Shown in pieces: positions 13,325 through 24,701 of a stretch of DNA of 64,000 bases; the first letter of the stretch is position 1, and each line of letters begins with the position of its first letter. Source of the stretch: Cephalotus follicularis (Eukaryota; Streptophyta; Magnoliopsida; Oxalidales; Cephalotaceae); the NCBI GenBank assembly GCA_001972305.1, contig BDDD01002266.1, forward strand, positions 124,001-188,000, read 5' to 3'. The notes under the pieces were generated by a model. It made no database searches and was not told the origin of the DNA. It saw only the letters and a list, made by a program, of their open reading frames with translations. A program made the position numbers and the translations under genes.

Positions 13325-13560
13325 GACGTTAAGCGTCGACGCCTATAGTAAGCGTCGACGCCTTCATGTGTAAAGTCAGTATTTAAAACACCATGCATGT
13401 GTTTTAGAGTCTACTGTTATGTCGAAACCGTCGAAGCCTTCCTTTAAACCTCGACGCTTTCCACTGTGTTATGCTATGTGTTAGTCGACGCCTTGCTAAG
13501 CGCTTTGTTCATTCATGCACTAAAACCGTCGACGCCTATAATTAAACGTCGACGCTTGAC
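13325..13560 (+). repeat. Cluster of GCGTCGACGC palindromes in the B LTR
   Basis: About eight copies of GTCGACGCC or a one-base variant (CTCGACGC, GTCGAAGCC) occur within 240 bp at irregular spacing. A smaller group with ACCGATGCC and CGTCAACGCC lies at about 12425-12555. The motif matches the one in S1. Confidence 0.7.
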
Positions 13561-14550
13561 TCTGGCAGTTTGATATTTTTGTTTTGTACGTTATGGTAAT
13601 GCTTGGATTAATCTTATTAGGTTTTGATATCATTCGTGGTGGAGATTAGGATACTGCTTGTTTGCTTTTGTTCGGTATTCGGGTTTGTTTAGTTTTCAAT
13701 CAGCTAAGGTACGAATATTTCTCGTTTCTTTCTGCTATGCTTTGATTCTATTGAAATGGAATTCTCAGATGTTCGATTTTATTTGAATAAAATCTGTTTT
13801 ATTACTAAGTTTAGTATTACTGATTTTATATTTTGTGCATGATTTTCTCTATCGAAAATATGTTATTTTGGACATGGCTTTCACTTTTGGAAATACGTTA
13901 AACTTTCAGATACAGATAAGATCATGATTTCAGATATGTCTTTTATGAAAATATGTTGGTGATTCTTATTAAATAATTTCAGATATGTCTGGAGACAGTA
14001 TACATATGTATGTTTTGAAATGTTTTAATGAATAAAACAATGTTTTAGCATAATAACATACAGAGAAAAACCTACTTATGAGGTATCATAGGCATCTTTC
14101 CTTTGGCACGGAGGACATGACACTTACCGTGGCAGTGTTATCGGTCTAGGGTGTCTCTTTTTATATGTATCCTGAGGGTAGGGTATGGATCCTTTTGAGG
14201 CGTATGAGTCGACTCTAATTATTGTCAGATTCAGAAATTCAGATTCAGAGGATTGATTGTGTAATGCCGTACACGTCTTTCTATCAGAGCATGTGGGCCT
14301 CGTGAACCCATTGCAAACCTTATATATATGTATACTTCAGATTCTCTGTTATGAAGTTATGAAATCAGATAAAAATTTGAATTATGATACTAAGCTTTTC
14401 AGAAGGTTATGAAGATTTTTATAACTGTTTATGTCAATATTTTGTTTTACGTTATAAAGAATATTTAATCATATTATTTGTTGATTTTGAAGTTCAGATA
14501 ACTGTTTATCTTTTAAATATCCGTTTACTGTTTTATATCCCTTATCCGTA

Positions 14551-14588
14551 CTGAGGTTTGCTCAGCCGCATTTTTGGTTCCATGCGGC
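14551..14588 (+). promoter_or_regulatory. Conserved double hairpin in the B LTR
   Basis: CTGAG-GTTTG-CTCAG (14551-14565) is followed without a gap by GCCGC, a 14-base loop and GCGGC (14565-14588). A TATA-like stretch, TTTTATATCCC, ends about 10 bases upstream. The same pair of stems occurs in Y, W and D. It lies 373 bp from the LTR 3' end. A role in the transcript leader is inference. Confidence 0.6.
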
Positions 14589-14961
14589 AAGTTATCAGGA
14601 GCATCGGGAGAATGTGTGAGAGAGATATCCACCTTGTGTCTGAGGATCACCTATGAATCGATCCTCTTTTGTTTTCGTTATTCCATTGTCATGTTTAGAC
14701 CAGTCTTTTGGAGCAATGTTATGATTTCAGTTTATGTCTTTAGATTATGGTTTTGAAATTTGTTAAGTTAAAGTTTTCAGACTATTCAGATATCAGAGTG
14801 TGTTACAGATTCATGTTCTAGTTTATGTCCAGTTATGATATGTCTTAGACCATCACGTTTTTGAATAAAGTTAAGGTTTGAATAAAGCTTAGTATTATGA
14901 TCTGTTATGTTTAAGTTCTGTTATTGTACCTGTAAGGGCTCCCACCTTCGGGGGTGTTACA

Positions 14962-15742
14962 GCAGTCCTCCCAAACGGTATGATTCACCCCCTCAGGCTC
15001 CAGAGTGGAGAGACTTGCTAGGTCTGCCCTCTCGGCTATAGTCAGAGCTGACCTCTTGTTGAGATGTTTAATATTTAGTGTGTTCGACCATTGGCAATGG
15101 ATGAATTCGGTGAGGTTACTGATGAGAAAGTATCTCCCTCTCCAACCCTTGACGGACTTAGTAGGCTCCACTAGAAGCTTCTTGCTCAGCCAGGACGGGA
15201 CTTGAAGTAGTACCCGCGCTTTCCAGAAGAGACGACCAGAATATGGAACTCTTTGAAGAGTTCGACCGTAGCAACCGCCTCAGATTCTAGACACTTCACC
15301 AAAAACCCAACAATGAAAGCCCAAGATTGCGGCTGGAATAGTTAGGGGTGGATCTTGAAATGCCTCAGAACCTCAACAACAAAAGATGGGAGCGAGAGCC
15401 TTAGACCTTGCTCCAGAGCATCAAGAAATACAGGAAAAAGCCCAGGTCTGCTCTTGTTACCTCTTTGGGATCAATGGGAAGGCCGTATTCCAGGCCTCTT
15501 GGGAAGGAGTATTTCTTATCAAAGTCCTTCACTTTCTCTCAGCTGAGCACGCTCTTGTCGAAATCATCCCTAAACACTTGGGCCCCCGCTTCAGTAGAGG
15601 TGTTTTCGGGGGCACCCATAGCCGTAGCATCCATCTCTACCTCAGCATCAAGCGGATGCTCGGCTATAGTCACTTCATCTGCCAAACGACTTGCCACATC
15701 TTGATCGTTAGCCCGTCTGGAGGTTTGCTTGGTCCTAGCCAT
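14962..15742 (-). pseudogene. Antisense accessory ORF of Tat, N-terminal half
   Basis: The reverse-strand ORF begins at 15742 with MARTKQTSRRANDQD. The first uninterrupted stretch ends at a stop at 15539. Further downstream, in shifted frames, are KYSFPRGLEYGLPIDP-like and KSVKGWRGRYFLIS segments (about 15090-15520), as in proteins encoded by such antisense ORFs in other Tat elements. The last residues before the break read HTVWEDC, and the ORF resumes at 8506 beyond element B. At least two frameshifts and a stop are present. The first six residues after Met equal the N-terminus of histone H3, discussed under findings. Confidence 0.62.
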
Positions 15743-16277
15743 TCAAAACTACTAGAGAGAGAGAGAGGGAAGATAGAAAATTCTGGAATAACCCTAAGAA
15801 CGCTCGGATGATTTTTGAAAAGAGATCTAAGCCGAAAAAGGTCCTCACCAGCGATTTTCAGGATGAAGACTTGAAGGAAGATCGGAAGCTAATTTGGGAA
15901 TATTGAGAAGCTAGAGAGAGCAAAAACTTTGGGGATTCAAAGAAGCGTAAAGAAACTTCTCTAAGAAGGTACACCTTTTTAAAGGGCTAAGGATTACTTC
16001 ACGACCTTTAGATCTCGACGGGGTTAAACGGTTGATATCAACTTGTCATGTCAGGCGCTAAAAACGAAGAGGTAACGGGCAGCAAATTAAAAGATGCGAG
16101 CATTCTGGACGTTTGCTCTACCTTCTTGAAGTTAATATCAAAGTTGGGCTAAGTAATGGAGGCCCAATAGCCAAATCAGGCTCTGAAAACATATTGAAGC
16201 CCTGCTCAGAATCAAGCCAGGCCACAAATGGTTTTTCTCCTCAGCCAAGCCCAGAAAAAGAAGACCAGGAGGGCATA
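15743..16277 (+). other. Tat sequence between antisense ORF and 3' LTR
   Basis: Non-coding on both strands as far as I can see. It ends in a purine-rich stretch (about 16253-16273, AGAAAAAGAAGACCAGGAGGG) that fits a polypurine tract for the 3' LTR of A. Confidence 0.5.
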
Positions 16278-16726
16278 TGATATGGGAAAAATCTTACACT
16301 AAAAATAATGCCACCTGTCCTCGGGAAAACAAGACAAGTTGTAACACCCCGCGCCTGCAGGGCGGACACGTGGCATTACTCTTAATCCAATATACAATAC
16401 AATGGTCAGGTCTAGCAATATAAAAATGTGGAAAACTTTAAAACTTTGCAATACATATCATCTGCGGAAGATACAATACACTGATCCATACACATGATGC
16501 AATACAGTACAAATCCTTTACGATACAAGTCTTTTACAATACATTATCAATCTTTCAATACAGTATTACAATGCAATACATTTCCATCCTTCACTACAGT
16601 ATCTTTATCAGCTTCGAGATACCCAAGGAGTCGTGTGGTCAACGGGTCTTTAGTCCTTCTGTCCACTGCTACCTGCTGCCCTACCTATGCCGCACACAAA
16701 GGTACAACACAGCCCCACCCTGAAGG

Positions 16727-16762
16727 ATGGGGTTAGCCATACTGGCTAAGCAGAAACCCCAT
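16727..16762 (-). promoter_or_regulatory. Long stem-loop in the E 3' LTR
   Basis: An outer stem, ATGGGGTT (16727-16734) with AACCCCAT (16755-16762), encloses an inner stem, TAGCCA (16734-16739) with TGGCTA (16743-16748), with a three-base loop. The 5' LTR copy at 23394-23429 keeps both stems while its loop differs. It lies 387 bp from the LTR 3' end, the same distance as the copy in the 5' LTR. Confidence 0.6.
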
Positions 16763-17400
16763 GCAGCATGTATGCATATACAATGTGCAATTTGGTGACA
16801 ATCTATACAATATCAATGTGCGGTGTACAATATCAATGCATGACATGGCAAATGTACATGTACAATTGGCGATCAGACTACCCGTATGACAGTGGCCCAT
16901 AACAGAGCATACGGATAGGATCTATAAAAATCGATCAATGGCAGACACTCAATGGTGGTGTATGAAACACCCAATCAATCAATCAATATCCTATAGAGCA
17001 TGCGACCGGGTCAATACAATGTCAATCGGTTAGCGGTGATCAATCCCACGGAAGGTATTCCATCAAAAAGGGTGGGAGATCTATCTACGGTTCTCAGACT
17101 GATCAGGTTTGGAACGCATAGATCTTCCAGCATATGGCTGGGCCAATACAATCTCAATGAGCTACAACTGAGGGAGCTACTGATGCCGTTAGGGAGCTAT
17201 GGCCCTCAGCGAGCGTCAATCGTCAATCAATCGTGCTCGTCAGCATATGCTCGTCAGGAAGACAATACAATAAAAGAAACGATCGACGGACTAGGTGGAC
17301 AAGTCAACCTAACATGCCAACGTACCACAAGGTCACTCTATAGGATCCATACAATACAATCAATCAATCAAATCAATACAATGTAAGTAAAGTCAATAAG

Positions 17401-17644
17401 TGGTGGTGTCTAATGGAGAAATGGGAACGCGCGTCCATCGTACCGACTTAGACTCACAACAACACTCATGACTCAAGCAATCGATCAATGTATCAATACA
17501 ACGTCGAAGCAAAGTCAATAAGTGATGGTGCCTAATGGAGGGATGGGAAAGTGCGTCCATTTTACCGACTTAGACTCACAACAACACTCATGACTCAAGC
17601 AATCAATCATCCCATAGCTGTTAGGCGGTGACAATCTAATCGAC
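17401..17644 (-). repeat. 122-bp tandem duplication in the E LTR
   Basis: The unit starting TGGTGGTGTCTAATGGAG at 17401 recurs at about 17523 with a few substitutions; both contain ACCGACTTAGACTCACAAC. The 5' LTR has the same two units (from about 23490 and 23612), so the duplication predates insertion. Confidence 0.75.
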
Positions 17645-17859
17645 GGAATAAGAATGAACATATATTTGGTCAATGAGAGTCACTGAGTCGTCACATATGA
17701 CCCAAGCTGTCACTCTATCAATCTATCAATTCGATCTTTGAAAACCATTGGAAACTATGTTTTAAACGCTTGAATACCTCAAGTGAGGCTTCGGTCAAGC
17801 GGCAATGTGAAAAGGGTTGAAAAACCAGCTTTAATAGTTAAAAATTTCACTCAGCCAGA

Positions 17860-18205
17860 AAGGCGTCGATGTCCTCAACAAAAGACGTCGATGCGTATCA
17901 AATCACGCTTTTGAAAACGGTAGAAAGACGTCGATGTCTTTCAAAGACGTCGATGTCTTTCTCAATTTGGCCGAAGACGTCGATGTCCTTGGACAAAGAC
18001 GTCGACGCATTTCAATGAAAATGGCCTGGAAATGCGCATCGATGTCTCACGTCGACGCCTTCTCTGGGGAAAGGCATCTCAAGCAAAAGACGTCGACGCC
18101 TTTCAAAGACGTCGATGTCTTTGCTGCGAAAACAAGGAGGCTGCATCCCAAAGTGAAAGACATCGATGTCCATGGGCAAAGAGATCGATGTCTTTGCTGG
18201 GAATG
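17860..18205 (-). repeat. Cluster of GACGTCGATGTC palindromes in the E 3' LTR
   Basis: About a dozen copies of AGACGTCGATGTC, GACATCGATGTC (a perfect 12-base palindrome) or ACGTCGACGCC occur in 345 bp, spaced about 16-40 bp. The matching cluster of the 5' LTR is at about 23950-24265. Confidence 0.75.
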
Positions 18206-18963
18206 GCCGATTTTTCTGCAGAAAACCAGCAATTTTCAAGTTAAAATCTAATCAAATCTATTCTTTAAGAAACCAAGGCTTAAAAATCATTCTTTAAGGT
18301 TAGTAAAACTAGTTACAACCTTCAATTTAACATTTCAATCTTTCTATTAACAATTAGGTCAATGATTTACTAAAAACCCCTAAAAACCCTAATTTCACTC
18401 AATACATTCAATTCAATCATTCAATCATGCAATTCAATCAATCAATCAATAAAGCAGTAGGCAATTCTGTAAAGAAGTCCTACCTGTCACTGAAGCTTCA
18501 AAAGTTGAGCTCCCAATCAATCGATCTACAAAAATTGCCCAATAATCTCCTACTTTCTTGTTCAATCGGTAAGCCGCCACCTGTAATCGGTGTCCTTGTT
18601 GAAGGAGCTGCAAATCCGACTGCAAGAGAGGAAGATGGAGGCTCCAGCTAGAGAGAGATAGGGAGAAGGATAGAGAGAGTGAGAAGAATGTGTGAAAAAT
18701 GAGAGAGTGAGAGTGAGGATTGACTTATATAGTCGATTCGGTCAACTCTCCGAAACTCAGCTCAAAGTCCCGACTATACATGCATAAAACCAAAACAATC
18801 TCAATAGGCATGAGAATGCCTCAATTCAAAACAGTTCAGTACGGTCCAAAACGGTACAATACCGTACGATGTATGCATGAACAGTACAAAAGGGAATTCG
18901 GGTCGTCAGATTCTCCCCTCCTTAAAAGAATATGGTCCCCAGATTCATCGGTCAAACAGTCAA

Positions 18964-21834
18964 TCAGTCAAAAAGGAAAGGATACGACTCTCTCATGTCG
19001 TCCTCGCGCTCCCAGGTGCGCTCCATAGAACCATGATACTGCCATAGAACACTGACCAAAGGGATGGTCTTGTTCCTCAATACTCCGGTCTGTCGGTCAA
19101 CAATCTGTATAGGAGTCTCTGTAAACGATAAGTCAGGTTCTAGCTGAATCTGACCATACTCAAAGATGTGTGAAGGATCTCGAACATATCTCCTCAACTG
19201 AGAAACATGGAACACATCATGAACTCCTGACAATGCTGAAGGCAAGGCAAGCCTGTAAGCAAGTCGGCCAATCCGATCCAATACCTCAAAAGGTCCAGTA
19301 AAACGAGGAGAAAGCTTTTCTTTCTTCCCGAATCTCAAGACTCCTTTAGTGGGCGACACTTTAAGAAAAACATGGTCACCAACACTAAACTCCAAGCCTC
19401 TGCGATGAACATCAGCATAGCTTTTCTGTCTACTCTGTGCAACAATCCATCGGTCTCTAATCAATTTCACTTTCTCTGTCGTAATCTGTACAATCTCTGC
19501 CCCCAAAATACTCTTTTCACCGACCTGATCCCAACAAACCGGCGATCGGTACTTTCTACCATATAGGGCTTCATAGGGAGCCATCTGTATGCTCCTGTGA
19601 TAACTATTGTTATACGAGAACTCAATCAAATGCAAGTAGTCATCCCAACTACCTCCAAAGTCGAGAACGCATGCTCGAAGCATGTTCTCCAATGTCTGAA
19701 TGGTCCTTACAGACAAACCATCTGTTTGGGGATGAAAAGCAGTGCTGAAACTCAATTCTGTACCCGTAGCTGCCTCTAACTTCCTCCAAAACCCGGAAGT
19801 GAAGCGAGAGTCTTGAACCGAAACAATGCTAACAGGAGCTTCATGTGCTCTAACAATCTCTTTCATGAACAATTGGATAACTTTTCTCTAGAATAAGTCA
19901 TCTGAATCGGTAGAAAGTGGGCCGACTTCGTGAGTCGATCGACCACAACCCATATACCATCATGTCTGTCAAGAGTCAGAGGCAACCCAGACACGAAATC
20001 CATGGTAATGTGCTCCCATTTCCACTTAGGAATGAGCAAAGGTTGAAGCAAGCCCACCGATCTCTGGTGCTCTGCCTTTACTTGCTGACAAGTGAGGCAT
20101 CTCGATATAAATTCTGCAATTTCTCTCTTCATGCCAGTCCACCAATAGCTAAGTTTTAGGTCACGATACATCTTCGTACTCCCTGGATGAACAGAGAGAC
20201 GAGATTTATGAGCTTGAGAAAGAAGCTCTTCCTTCAACTCGCTATCGGCTGGAATACAAATTCTGTTCCTGTATCTCAATAACCCATCTGTAGATAGAGA
20301 GAAATCGGGTTTCAATCCTTCATCAATAGCAGTAGCCACTTTCTGTAATTCAATATCCACTATCCTACCCAAGGGTAGCATTCTTCTATGTCAATCTGGT
20401 CAATGTTGTAGCAATACGGAAAGAACTCTCAACAAACCGACGATAATACCCTGCTAAACCCAAGAGGCTGCGAACTTCGGAAGCATTCGTCGGTCGTTTC
20501 AAATCTTTCACTGCCTACTTTTGATGGATCCACTGATAAACCGTCACCAGAAACAATATGCCCAAGAAAAGCAACCTCCGATAACAAAAACTCGCACTTG
20601 TCGAATTTGGCATACAATCAATGATCCCTCAAAATTTGCAATACAATGTAGAGGTGCTGGGCATGCTCCTCATCGGTCCTGGAATAGACCAAGAGGTCAT
20701 CAATGAACACTACAAAGAACTGATCCAAATACTGTCTGAACACTCGGTTCATCAGGTCCATGAAAGCCGCAGGAGCATTAGTCACACCAAAAGGCATAAC
20801 TAAGAACTCATAATGGCCATATCTCGATCTGAAAGCCGTCTTCGGAATATCCTCCGGTCTGACTTTCAACTGGTGATATCCCGATCTCAAGTCGAGCTTA
20901 GAAAACACTGTCGCTCATCTAAGCTGATTGAACAGCTCATCAATGTGCGGTAGAGGGTACTTATTCTTCACTGTAACTTTATTGAGCTGTCAGTAGTCAA
21001 TACACATACAGAGCGATCCATCTTTCTTCTTGACAAAAAGAATAGGTGCTCTCCAGGGTAAAGCACTAGGTCTTATGAATCCTTTGTCCAGAAGATTCTG
21101 TAACTGTATCTTTAACTCTTTCAATTCTATCGGTGCCATTCGGTACGGTGCTCGAGAAATCGGTACAATTCCTGGTATCAAATCAATCACAAACTCTATC
21201 TCTCTGTCTGGCGGCAACGACGTCAGATCCCGAGGAAAAACATCTCTAAACTCACAAACCACTAGAATATCCTCCAGTTTCGGCCACCATCTGTCTGTGT
21301 CGAGCACATGTGCCAGAAACCCCTGGCATCCCTGTCGTGACAATCTGTCCGCATGCAAAGCTGAAATCATCGGAACAAACAATGGCTCTAAGGTGCCAAG
21401 AAACCGAAAAGGTGGTCGTCCCGGAGGACTAAAAACCACTGCTTTCCGATGACAATCCACCGGAGCAAAGCCAGCAGACAACCAATCCATGCCGAGAATC
21501 ACATCTAGGCAATCCATCGGTAAAACAATAAGATCGGCTAACAAGCAACGATTATCAATCTCAACAATACAATCTCTACACACTCGATCAGATTTATCAC
21601 TGGCTCACCGAGAGGTGTGGATACCTCCATCAAGAAAGGAAGGTACTCAGGCCTCAAACCAACATGGGAGACAAAATGGCATGCAATGAATGAATGAGAC
21701 GAACCCGGATCAATAAGAACCCGTGCTGAAAGTTGAAAGAGTCGAATGGTACCTCCAATCACAACATCAGACCCTACTGCAGCACTAGGCTCCATAGCAA
21801 ACACTCTAGCCTGAACTGTCGGAGCAGAGCTCAT
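18964..21834 (-). pseudogene. Tekay-like pol of element E, RNase H missing
   Basis: Reading from 21834 downwards: protease with VLIDPGSSHSF (about 21720), RT with FIDDLL (about 20690), then the post-[13 protein letters not shown] segment (about 20440). Directly after TRLT and a TAG (about 20382-20384, probably from CAG) the sequence jumps to the pre-integrase region, IVDIELQKVAT, so RNase H is absent. The integrase has its zinc-binding His and Cys residues (about 20110-20200). The core reads SVQDSRF where D reads SDRDPRF, and DGLSVRT where D has an ERT triplet, so two of three catalytic acids are lost. The C-terminus carries a chromodomain-like VLWQYHGSMERTWE segment and stops at 18964. Other stops, for example near 20990, 20910 and 20618, include likely CGA-to-TGA changes. 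Confidence 0.88.
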
Positions 21835-21837
21835 AGG

Positions 21838-22857
21838 CTACTTCCCCCTGGACTGCGAAGTCCCACGGGGAGAAGACGGTACACTAGCTGTCGGTCCTGG
21901 TGGAGGCGGTGCCCGCTGTGTCTGATCAAATCCTCTTGGACGAGAACTCCGAGGACAATCTCTAGCAATGTGGTCAGGATCACCACAAACCAAGCAATGG
22001 CCCAAGAACCATCTACAATTCTCAGAAGTATGGTTGGTCTTCTGACAATGCACAGAAGGAACCTTAGCACTATGATTACCACTCCCAGAAGCCTGGAGGG
22101 TGTACCCAGACTAGGTGCTAATGATCGGTCTCCTTAGCGTGCGTTCCTCGATATACCTCTCCTCCAAGAACGGGACAGATTCCCGCTATCCTGATTGCTA
22201 CCCTGAAAACCAGGTGAGGGGCTACTATCAGTCTTCTGCGATTTAGCACTGCCACTGTCACTACCACTCTGCCAAGAAGGAGTAGGTCTGGTGCGGGCTA
22301 TATTTCTCATCAGTTTAGCCTCAGCTGCAATATCCTCAAGTTCATAGCTCAGGAAGAAATATCCGATATGGAGGTCAAACCCAAGGGAGTTAGTTGCCTC
22401 CTCAAATCCAATCTCAATCCCCGAAGGAACTTCTTTGCTCTACGCTCTTGGCTTTCCACTAAGTATGGGGCGGATCGGGCTAGTTGCGTGAACCTCGCCT
22501 CATACTCAGCAACTGTCATGCTTCCTTGTACCAAGTTAGCAAATTCAATCTCTCTTCTGTCTGTCTCTACCTGAGGGTAGTACCTTGCATTGAATTCTCT
22601 TTTGAAGGCATCGCAAGAGCGGACTGTACCATTCCTTGTCCAATCTGTGTTAACCATAGCCCACCAGTGCTCAGCTTCTCCTTGGAGCATATACACTGCT
22701 AATACCAATCTCTGTTCATCATCACATCCCATGACCTCAAAGGTCTTCTCTAAAGGAGTTAGCCAAGACTCAGCAAGAGTAGGATCAGGGAGTCCTACAA
22801 ATGTTGGAGGCTGCAACTTTAAGAAGCGGCTCAACAACGGGATGATCCTATTCAATC
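21838..22857 (-). pseudogene. gag of element E
   Basis: The capsid-like part, from about 22857 to 22349, has the retrotransposon gag segment GEAEHWWAMV and the YYPQVETDRREIEFANL region. A break follows near 22345. The nucleocapsid part, about 22053-21838, holds a complete CCHC knuckle, CLVCGDPDHIARDC. There is no ATG at the upstream edge: the frame opens at a TTG near 22855 and the N-terminus found in D and Y is missing, so the 5' end of gag has been deleted or scrambled. Gag forms the particle and the knuckle binds the RNA genome. Confidence 0.8.
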
Positions 22858-22991
22858 ACTTTCAATTCCAATATCAATATCAATATCTTTTCCAATAACA
22901 AGCATGAATAAGCAAGAACATATATCATGCAATTCCATTCAGTCAATCTCAATCAACGCATTAATATACGTAGCTATCAGGCCGACCAATG

Positions 22992-23003
22992 TCTCTGATA
23001 CCA
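22992..23003 (-). other. Primer-binding site of element E
   Basis: The reverse strand reads TGGTATCAGAGA, complementary to the 3' end of plant initiator Met tRNA. It lies about 3 bases inside the 5' LTR (23007 onward), fixing the orientation of E. Confidence 0.85.
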
Positions 23004-23393
23004 TACAGTAACACACCGTGCCCGCAGGGCGGACACGTGGCATTACTCTCAATCCAATATACAATACAATGGTCGGGACTAGCAATATAAAAATGTGGAA
23101 AACTTTAAAACTTTGCAATACATATAATCTATGGAAGATACAATACACTGATCCATACACACGATGCAATACAGTACAAATCCTTTACGATACAAGTCTT
23201 TTACAATACATTATCAATCTTTCAATATAGTATTACAATGCAATACATTTCCATCCTTCACTACAATATCTTTATCAGCTTCGAGATACCCAAGGAGTCG
23301 TGTGGTCAACGAGTCTTCAGTCCTTCTGTCCACTGCTACCTGCTGCCCTACCTATACCGCACACAAAGGTACAACATAGCCCCACCCCGAAGG

Positions 23394-23429
23394 ATGGGGT
23401 TAGCCACACTGGCTAAGCAGAAACCCCAT
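23394..23429 (-). promoter_or_regulatory. Long stem-loop in the E 5' LTR
   Basis: Same structure as at 16727-16762: ATGGGGTT with AACCCCAT outside and TAGCCA with TGGCTA inside. The loop changed from TAC to CAC, while every stem base is kept. Confidence 0.6.
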
Positions 23430-23949
23430 GCAGCATGTATGCATGTACAATGTGCAATATCGGTGACAATCTATACAATATCAATGTGCGTGGTGGTGTC
23501 TAATGGAGAAATGGGAACGCGCGTCCATCGTACCGACTTAAACTCACAACAACACTCATGACTCAAGCAATCGATCAATGTATCAATACAACGTCGAAGC
23601 AAAGTCAATAAGTGGTGGTGCCTAATGGAGGGATGGGAACGTGCATCCATTTTACCGACTTAGACTCACAACAACACTCATGACTCAAGCAATCAATCAT
23701 CCCATGGCTACTAGGCGGTGACAATCGAATCGACGGAATAGGAATGAACATCTATTTGGTCAATGAGAGTCATTGAGTCGTCACCTATGGCCCAAGCTGT
23801 CACTCTATCAATCTATCAATTCGATCTTTGAAAACCATTGGAAACTGTGTTTTAAACGCTTGAATACCTCAAGTAAGGCTCCGGTCAAGCGGCAATGTGA
23901 AAAGGGTTGAAAAACCAGTTTGAACAGTTAAAAATTCCACTCAGCCAGA

Positions 23950-24265
23950 AAGGCGTCGATGTCCTTAACAAAGGAGGTTGATACGTATCAGGGCATGCTT
24001 TTGAAAACGGTAGAAAGACGTCGATGTCTTTCTCAATTTGGCCAAAGACGTCGATGTCCTTGGACAAAGGCGTCGACGCTTTTCAATGAAAATGGCCTGG
24101 AAATGCGCATCAATGTCTCGCGTCGACACATTCTCTAAGGAAAGGTATCTCAAGCAAAAGACGTCGAAGCCTTTAGAAGACGTCGATGTCTTTGCTGCGA
24201 AAACAAGGAGGCTGCATCCCAAAGTGAAAGACATCGATGTCCATGGGCAAAGAGATCGATGTCTT
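23950..24265 (-). repeat. Cluster of GACGTCGATGTC palindromes in the E 5' LTR
   Basis: Counterpart of 17860-18205 with a few differences, including one missing unit near 24030 and copies changed to AGGTTGATACG and GTCGAAGCC. Confidence 0.75.
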
Positions 24266-24701
24266 TGCTGGGAATGGCCGATTTTTCTGCAGAAAACCAG
24301 CAATTTTCAAGCTAAAATCCAATCAAATCTTTTCTTTAAGAAACCAAGGGTTAAAAATCGTTCTTTAAGGTTAGTAAAACTAGTTATGTAATACCCCCGG
24401 ACGGCGGGAGTCGTCACAGGGTCAGATCGTACATAACACAACTTAACAAATCATAAGTTTACTTTATTAGCCAATAACAGTAAAAAACGTGGCAGTCTTA
24501 TCAAAAGATTAAAACTTAACCATTTAACATATTAAGCAATTACAGAAACTTAAAGCATAAACCAGTTCCAATTTAAAACATAAAACATAAATATCCATGT
24601 TTCAGACCACTAAACATAACATAAGGATCACTCTCCTAAGGATCCAACACATAGGGTGGTCACCACTCAATCACACTTTCCCCCGCTGCTCCTGAAAACC
24701 T

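Larger units (their letters stand above)
8507..14961 (+). mobile_element. Element B: 5'-truncated Tekay-like chromovirus
   Basis: Only the end of gag, pol and one complete 3' LTR are present. The right end is a normal LTR terminus, GGGGTGTTACA at 14961, followed by GCAGT (14962-14966). The left end starts directly after GCAGT (8502-8506), not with an LTR but with sequence homologous to the zinc-knuckle-proximal gag region of Y (about 43600). The flanks on both sides belong to the antisense ORF of element A and rejoin if B and one GCAGT are removed. So the 5' LTR, leader and most of gag are missing, yet the target duplication looks intact. Confidence 0.8.
12295..14961 (+). repeat. 3' LTR of element B
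   Basis: It starts TGTAATATCCCGTCC directly after a purine-rich primer tract, TTTTTAAGGGGGGG (12281-12294), and ends GGGGTGTTACA. At 2667 bp it is comparable to the LTRs of Y and W and shares their 3' third: the double hairpin at 14551-14588, the ACCATCACG word and AATAAA at 14864-14869 and 14881-14886, which could serve as polyadenylation signals. The upstream two thirds differ from Y and W. Confidence 0.85.
16340..18910 (-). repeat. 3' LTR of element E
   Basis: In window orientation it starts TGTAACACCCCGCGCC and runs to about 18910. Reverse-strand reading puts an AAGGAGGGGAGAA purine tract (18911-18925) directly before the LTR start. The start reads TCTGACG here and TGTGATG in the 5' LTR, so the first bases have mutated in one copy. 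Length is 2571 bp, about 590 bp more than the 5' LTR because the latter lost an internal piece. Confidence 0.85.

Noticed and set aside
15539..15742. Histone H3 gene fragment
   Set aside because: Only the first seven residues match H3; the remainder has no histone-fold sequence and the context is the Tat antisense ORF.
17860..18205. Possible CRISPR-like array of palindromic repeats
   Set aside because: Repeat copies are degenerate, spacing is irregular, spacers are not of uniform length and the sequence is a plant LTR.
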